DNA of 64,000 nucleotides, taken from contig NC_071671.1 in the NCBI RefSeq assembly GCF_028554725.1, positions 53,032,001 through 53,096,000 on the forward strand. The letters run 5' to 3'. Of the stretch, positions 58,443-64,000 are shown piece after piece. The notes beneath the pieces are model-generated. The model saw nothing but the letters and a program-made list of their open reading frames with translations. It was not told where the DNA came from and did not search any database. The stretch comes from Zeugodacus cucurbitae. Lineage: Eukaryota > Arthropoda > Insecta > Diptera > Tephritidae. A program made the translations under genes and the position numbers. How positions within the stretch are numbered: position 1 is the first letter of the stretch; each line of letters begins with the position of its first letter.

Positions 58443-60689
58443 AACTGTAATTCACAAAATAATCTGTTAACTAGATGATCATCGTATTTTCATAATAACA
58501 TTCGTTCGAAATACCAGCAATTCGGTCTTTACGTATTTTATGAAGATATTTATATTTGTAGAATTTTTCCTCTTTTAAGAGAATATTTCTACGTTCATGA
58601 CAGTTTTTTGTCCAAGTGTTTTAAGATCGTAACACTTCTTTAAATCCTCATATATATACCGTTTGTAAGAAAAGATCACGATGAGTAAGGTCTTTCTAGT
58701 AATTGTTTTTGCGACAAAGAAGACTTTGTTCTAGACTTCAGTATTCCAAATGAAGACAATTTTAACATAAGATGATTATTTCTAGAACACAAAATTGTAA
58801 TATATCTTAGGCTATGTTCATAATAAGCAACAGAGAGATCTCATTAAGTTGAAGAAATCGTAAATTCGTAAATTTGTAAAACGATTTTCGGAACTTAACA
58901 AAATAATAGCTGCGTTATGCTCTATTTCATAAAATAAATTTATGATCCACCGGTGCACTATAGGCTTAGCCTTAGACATTAGGTTGACATTGAACGCTCT
59001 TAAAATAGATGTTACCCCTCATTGTAAGCCAAATGCCTTTAAAAAAGCTCTAAAAATTCAAATGGGGGCGCCTAAAATGTTATTTATCAAGCTCTTTAGT
59101 TTCATCATCCGAATCGATAGGCCTTAAAGCCTTCGCAAGTTTTACATTACCCAGTCTGCAGGATGTATGTACGGGTATATATGTATGTATTTATTCCTGT
59201 GAACATAATTTAGCGTGTCTATATTTGCATAATTTGCACCGAAGTGGCGCGTGGCATACATTTTTGGTTTTAGTTTTCGCTTGACTTTGCATTTATGGCT
59301 TGCACATATGTTTTGGTATTAGTTTATGTTGGTGAAGTCACTAGTGTGGCGATTGTTGTTGTTATTGCAGCGTGTTTTGTTTGCGTGGCAGGTCGTTAAA
59401 TATTTACAACAACACTCAGCCAATATTTACACGCCTCAAGAGAGAGTGCGAGCGAGCAGAACAAGACAAGCGCAAAGGGTGTGCGACATAAAATTTGTAT
59501 GTGCCATTTAAAATTTCCAACAACAGTGCAATAGTAAACAATATATAAACTCGTATATATGTGCGTGTGTTGGTGTATACATGTATGTAGGCGAGAGTAT
59601 GTGTGTGTGTGTCTGACACTTCACACATTTTATTGTTCGGCCCTTATGAAATCACATTTCGCCATCCGAATGGGCGAGTCCTGCGGCCAAAGTAAACAAT
59701 TTTCAATTTTCATTCAAGCCGTTAACAACAACAGCAAGCACAATAGTTGAATTTTGAAAATTTAATTTCATTTAACTAACTGGCGGCAAATGAAATCTAA
59801 TACAGTTAGAAAGAAACAAAATAATAATAATAAAAATTGAGCGTAAAATAAACGCCCGCGGCTGGGAATTCAAGCCGTTTCGGCGAGCTCTCGACGCTGA
59901 GCGTTGGCGCTGACATTCTAACTGGCTCAATTCTAAACGTTAGCGCATTTTTCAGTTGTTGTGCTGTTAGCAATATTATTTTTTATTTCGCTTCGAAATT
60001 GTAACGAGGAAATTTCTATTTGTTTAGTCGCAGTTTAATTGAATTCACTTTATGCATTTTGTATGTTTTCTTCTTCTATTTGTTTTGGATTTTTCTGTGT
60101 TTTTATTTCATTTCTTTTCGGCTTTTGCTTTACAAGCAGTTGAATTGAATTGATTTGATTATGTTTTTCCAATTTCATTACTTTTTTTATTTATTTTGAG
60201 TTAATAGCTTGCTCTTTAGATCTCATATTGATGATTGTCAAAAGTTAGAAAATTTTTCGTTGATATCACGATTTTCGTATTTGTTCAGTTTTTAGGTTAT
60301 AAAAGGGCATTTGTTAATTTTTCGTATACTTAAGTAGTCTTTTTTAAATAAAAATATATAAATATTAATTATTTTTGAGAAGAAAAGACAATTTCAATAA
60401 ATTTTTTTTCCTCTAAAAATAATTGAAAACCAGGCAGCTTAAAAGTTGCTATCATATCTATGAAATAATATTATTTTAATAATTTAAATCATACGTTTTT
60501 TGTTAGACATCATCTTGAAAGTACACTTGTATACATTTTATAGTACAATTTGTTCCTAAGTTATAGATTTTGAGGGGCGCAAGTTTGATTTTTTATGACA
60601 ATTTGTTCGGAAGATTTACAACTTTGAATCACACAAGTTGAAAAGGTTGGGTGCAAAAGAATTTCCAAACTTTAGATTACCATGAAATG
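58443..60689. other. Non-coding DNA, no gene; one GC-richer patch
   Basis: Contains TATATATG-type repeats and a TG run near 59602-59611. The patch 59855-59945 is described separately. Frames at 58942-59127, 59326-59511 and 59559-59750 have no domain. Confidence 0.45.
59851..59960 (+). promoter_or_regulatory. GC-richer patch followed by an initiator-like TCAGTT
   Basis: AACGCCCGCGGCTGGGAATT, GTTTCGGCGAGCTCTCGACG and GAGCGTTGGCGCTGACATTC form the most GC-rich ~85 bp in this part of the window. TTTTTCAGTTG with the initiator consensus TCAGTT follows at 59952. No DPE is seen at the expected +28 position and no TATA box at -30. It could be a core promoter or an unrelated conserved block. Confidence 0.2.
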
Positions 60690-61240
60690 AAATTATTCGA
60701 GATAGTTGATACTGAAGAGATATCAAAAGAACGTGTTGGACATAAACTTTATGAATATTTGGATACTCGAAATCGATCAAAAATAATAACGTATTAATGA
60801 ACTTCAGAAATATTTAGCTCGAACCTTTGAATCTATATGACTATATATGAAATATATGCCTTCATTATCACACTCCAGAGTGCAATCGATAGTCATGCGA
60901 GGGAACTGCGTGTATTGAACCTAATTCAAAGTGTGGAAAGAAACAACAGTCCGCTTGAAATATGCTTTATTTTGGGATGGTTATGGAATAATTTTCGGAT
61001 AAAAACAGTCAAAAGTGACTGTGAATGAAATGAGAGTTATTGAAATGGTAGAAGGAGAAAATCGCATAAAGTCACAATTCAATTAGAAGCAGTAGTATGT
61101 GGTACTTCGCCAAGATAATAAATCGTAACACAAATTAATGAAAGCAAAGGCAAAATTATATGTACGAGCTTTGAATTGCTTCCGCATAGACTAAATTTGT
61201 ATTTTTTCGGACCTCAGGAGAAATATGACTGGAATGCACT
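60690..61240 (+). pseudogene. Mariner-family transposase remnant
   Basis: At 60690-60782 the frame reads KLFEIVDTEEISKERVGHKL then YEYLDTRNRSK, which matches the second helix-turn-helix region of mariner transposases (usual form KISKERVG.IL.E.L..RKL). Much farther on, at about 61140-61240, it reads INESKGKI, then SFELLPHRLNLYFFGPQEKY. That corresponds to the C-terminal block around ELLPHPPYSPDLAPSD, in which the last catalytic Asp region is mutated or lost. The middle is deleted or scrambled, with stops. No terminal inverted repeats were identified. Inactive fragment. Confidence 0.65.
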
Positions 61241-61384
61241 GCAACAATACTACTAAAATTTTATTAAAAATATGTACGCTCTGTTCTAAACCTTAAATAT
61301 TTGCAATTTGGAAATGCTTTCTAAATTTTTTTTCTCAGTTTACTTATATCGATAGGTGGCAACTCTGTTTAAAAATACTTTAAA

Positions 61385-61834
61385 TTAAAGCCCGTATATT
61401 TTTAGGACACGTTCTTCTTCTTCTTCGTGACTGGCGTAGACACCGCTTACGCGGTTATAGCCGAGTCCAGCGCGCCACGCATCTCTCCTTTTGGCAGTTT
61501 GGCGCCAATTGGTAATTCTAAGTGAAGACAGGTCCTTCTTCAGCTGGTCCTTCCATCGGAGTGGAGATCTCCCTCTTCCTCGGCTTCCACCAGCGGGTAC
61601 TGCATCGAATACTTTCAGAGCTGTAGCCCTTTCCTCCATTCGAAAAACATGACCCAGCCACCGTAGCCGCTGTCTTTTTATTCGCTGAACTATGTCTATG
61701 TCGTCGAATAACAAATACAGCTCAACGTTCCATCGTCTGCGGTATTCGCCGTTGCCAAGGTTTAAGAGACCATAAATCTTCCGCAAAACCTTTCTCCCGA
61801 AAACTCCTAGTGCCGTCTCATCGGATGTTGACAC
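61385..61834 (-). pseudogene. RTE-like ORF C-terminal fragment
   Basis: A 149-codon frame on minus containing SDETALGVFGRKVLRKIYG, GEYRRRW, DDIDIVQRIKRQRLRWLGHV and a G/R-rich tail. The frame reads through the GAA tail (HEEEEE) and past the target-site duplication into flanking DNA. The last dozen residues are therefore not part of the transposon protein. LYGAEAW upstream of the ATG is present in another frame. Confidence 0.85.
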
Positions 61835-61926
61835 CGTCCACGCTTCTGCACCATAAAGTAGGACGGGAATGATGTGGGATCTGTGTAGAGTTTAGTTTTT
61901 GTTCGTCGAGAAAGGACACGTTCTTA
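61404..61926 (-). mobile_element. 5'-truncated RTE-like LINE with 13-bp target-site duplications and GAA tail
   Basis: The element is bounded by identical 13-bp direct repeats AGGACACGTTCTT (61404-61416 and 61914-61926). On the minus strand it starts near 61913 inside the RT tail (CGACGAACAAAAAC, RTKTKL) and ends at 61417 with a (GAA)n simple repeat, as expected of the RTE group. Its ORF and the 4819-5298 frame share LGVF.RK(I/V)LRK, GNGEYRRRWN, DDIDIVQRIKRQRL, VFDAVPAGGSRG and following residues. This shows where the family's 3' end lies. It is the youngest-looking of the three copies. Confidence 0.9.
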
Positions 61927-64000
61927 GACATCTTAAATTCGATTATTCTATAGATTTTTCACTTCAACTTTATTCGATAGGCTGTTCTATCTATTCAGAA
62001 TTAAGTCTCTGGTAAACAGGTAGCTCCTTTCTAAGCTCCTATATTTTTCGCATTTGCTTTTGAAAATTTATCATTTTAATGCCTGGTTGGGTGGTATGAT
62101 TAGTTGAATAGGAGATCGCAAGAGCGCCTGACCCTGAATTTAGTAATTTGGTGGATTTGATGACTCCATTTTAATTCGTTGGGAGTCATTTGAAGTACAA
62201 AACTATATTAAAGCCATAAATTTGCCGCTCTTAAAAGTATGCTTCTCGTTCTCAACAGTTCATTATTCGTATTTTCTTAAAATATTTTGTTTCTCTAATG
62301 TTTTAAGTAACATTTAAACACAAATACAAATTCAATAGATATTATATATTTTTATTTTTATTTTTGCTTCAATTTTTCCAAGCGCGAAAGAGAAGCGTAT
62401 GTATTAAGAAAATGCTTGCTATTTTTTTATTTTAAATTTCTTTAAAATACATTCGATTAAAATGCGTTAAACAACATTTCATTCAGTCGCTACACGTGTC
62501 ACAGCTGCACAAATACAGGTTTCAGATTTCCTATTCTTCTATTTATATATTTTTTTTTTCGTTTGTCCAAAGTGAATTAAATGGCAGTGAAATTTTGCAT
62601 GCTAATGCGTTTGTTAGCTTTTATATCTTCAACTGGGTGTTATTCAAAGCAGCGAAGTGTGTATTTTATGCGTTGGAACTGTCGCTAATATACACAAGTG
62701 TCTATATATTTTTTAGAAAATGCCTCGCATATAAATACCGAATTGCTTTCGCTAATAGCATTTGCTAATCTAATTTGCATTTTACATTTGCATTCGCCAA
62801 ACGCGCGGCAACAGCTGAAATATTTATTTATTTACCTTAAATACCAATTTGTAGCGGTGGCCTGTAGCAGTTAACATAACGGTTAGCGTCATTTAAATAA
62901 CTTGTGTGCGAAAAGAAACGGTAAAAAATTGCATTGAATTGAAAAAATGCTTTTGTGTGCGCTTTTTTCGCATACAACTAAATTTACTAAAAGCTTACAT
63001 AAATTTATCGTTGGCATTTGCCACGTACTCGTATTTTATGAAAATGAAATTGCTCGCATACTTTTGCCCCTTTTATTTACTCGGAATATATTCATATTTA
63101 TTGTCAGTTCAAATATTTGTTGCAAAATATTTGTTAAGCTCATGTGCGGAGTGGATTAAATGCGAATTTCGACGAATTCGGCAAATAATCGCGCTTATCC
63201 GCAACGTCAACCCCCCTCCCTCCTCCCGTCCTGTGCTCTAACTGTGGCAAGCAAATATAAATGGCAGCACTTGAGTTGAAAAATTCCACAGCGTTGAATT
63301 AATTGTTTTTGGGCATACTTTGCATTTGCATTTAAAAAAAACCGTTAGTTTTTGTTAGAACGCCATTTGCAGTTGATGTAAAAAAATATAGCACAGTAGT
63401 GGGGAATAAATTTGCAGTGAGTGCATTACTTTTTTTCTGATGTAGTGCTATGTATGTAAGCTCAACATTGGAGATTTTTCACAACAATTTGCTGTATTTA
63501 TAGCCATTAGTTTGGTCACTGCGACACTGATGCATGCACACACAGACATGAATATATATATATATCTGGAAACAAGATACAAAGCATCTGCATTTGTAGC
63601 GGAAATATGCGTTCATATGTTGAGTGTTAGAGAGTTAGAGTGTTTAAGTGCAAATTGCGATCGTCAGCGAATGTATTTCCGCTAGAGTAGGAAGCTGCTG
63701 AGTATAGGGGAATGGAAGTGGCAGCCCATTTGGTATGAAAATGCACAAAAGTTTGGTTCCAAAAATTCGCTATCAAACTTTTTAAGAGCAGTTTGTAATG
63801 GTAAGGAAAGCTTTAAGTCAATTCTATTGCTTTCTTAGCTCTCTGAAGGTTCGTGTTTCCCCCAATTTCGTTGTCTATTGCTTGAAAATATAGCCAATCT
63901 TATTTTATTCAGAATTTCAGCTTAAAAAATACGCTTCGAGGCTTTCAAGCACATCCATTTTACTGATGCTCTCAGCTTTATCGAACTGTACCTGGCCATA
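61927..64000. other. Non-coding DNA to the right edge, no gene
   Basis: AT-rich sequence with an alternating AT run at about 63553-63566. Frames at 62496-62768 and 62906-63241 lack domains and are F/Y/I-rich. A short C-rich stretch CCCCCCTCCCTCCTCCC sits at about 63211-63227. Nothing else is recognised. Confidence 0.45.

Noticed and set aside
60640..60665. GGTTGGGTGCAAAAGAATTTCC as a mariner terminal repeat
   Set aside because: It lies only about 40 bp before the transposase helix-turn-helix coding region, where the expected leader and first domain would not fit, and no matching inverted end was found.

Overview
The window looks like non-coding DNA of a higher fly, most probably a tephritid fruit fly (Bactrocera/Ceratitis type). 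The grounds are the AT-rich base composition, the abundant CAACAA/TTG and TACATATG simple repeats, and the kinds of decayed transposons present. These are an RTE-like LINE, an RNase-H-carrying I/LOA-type LINE, Helentrons, mariner remnants and TIR elements. The species call is inference. I found no intact host protein-coding gene, tRNA, rRNA or CRISPR array. Nearly all long open frames either cross low-complexity DNA or are pieces of transposons. The window is best read as a long intergenic or intronic stretch.

Layout, left to right. 1-830: diverged ~116-bp tandem array. 2290-3125: 114-bp AT-rich satellite. 3220-3620: GTTGCCA-phased array on the minus strand. 4800-6320: decayed RTE-like LINE. 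7596-11425: two head-to-tail copies of a 1915-bp unit, each carrying the same 5'-truncated RNase-H LINE with 15-bp target-site duplications. 12000-14300: TTG/CATA-rich simple sequence. 14327-15830 and 18700-19440: GTTGCCA arrays, the first interrupted by a dispersed repeat. 21076-22790: a second RTE copy split by a 1073-bp element whose ends are perfect RAG recombination-signal heptamers and which has a 5-bp target-site duplication (Transib-like). 24610-24985: 153-bp repeat.

26861-27223 and 30757-31140: an inverted pair of MITE copies. Between them lies an A/G-rich stretch ending in a strong splice-donor consensus, a possible 5'UTR exon. 29321-29490: AAAAT microsatellite. 34060-35425 and 41400-43167: two Helentron-like elements with helicase remnants, both on the minus strand. 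43238-43670: GTTGCCA array. 46245-46701: two adjacent TTAA-bounded inverted-repeat elements. 48890-49540: 21-bp minisatellite. 51425-51712: degenerate DDE transposase tail. 54038-54675: GTTGCCA array on the minus strand. 55440-55900: 110-bp array. 57783-58442: a larger relative of the 46.45-kb TIR element. 60690-61240: mariner remnant. 61404-61926: a third RTE copy with a 13-bp target-site duplication and GAA tail.

The two most unusual things are the Transib-like insertion with CACAGTG termini, and the repeated appearance of unrelated or barely related tandem arrays whose units are all about 100-130 bp long, several of them phased by a GTTGCCA/TGGCAAC core. All sequence comparisons were made by eye, and protein family calls rest on recognised motifs rather than searches.
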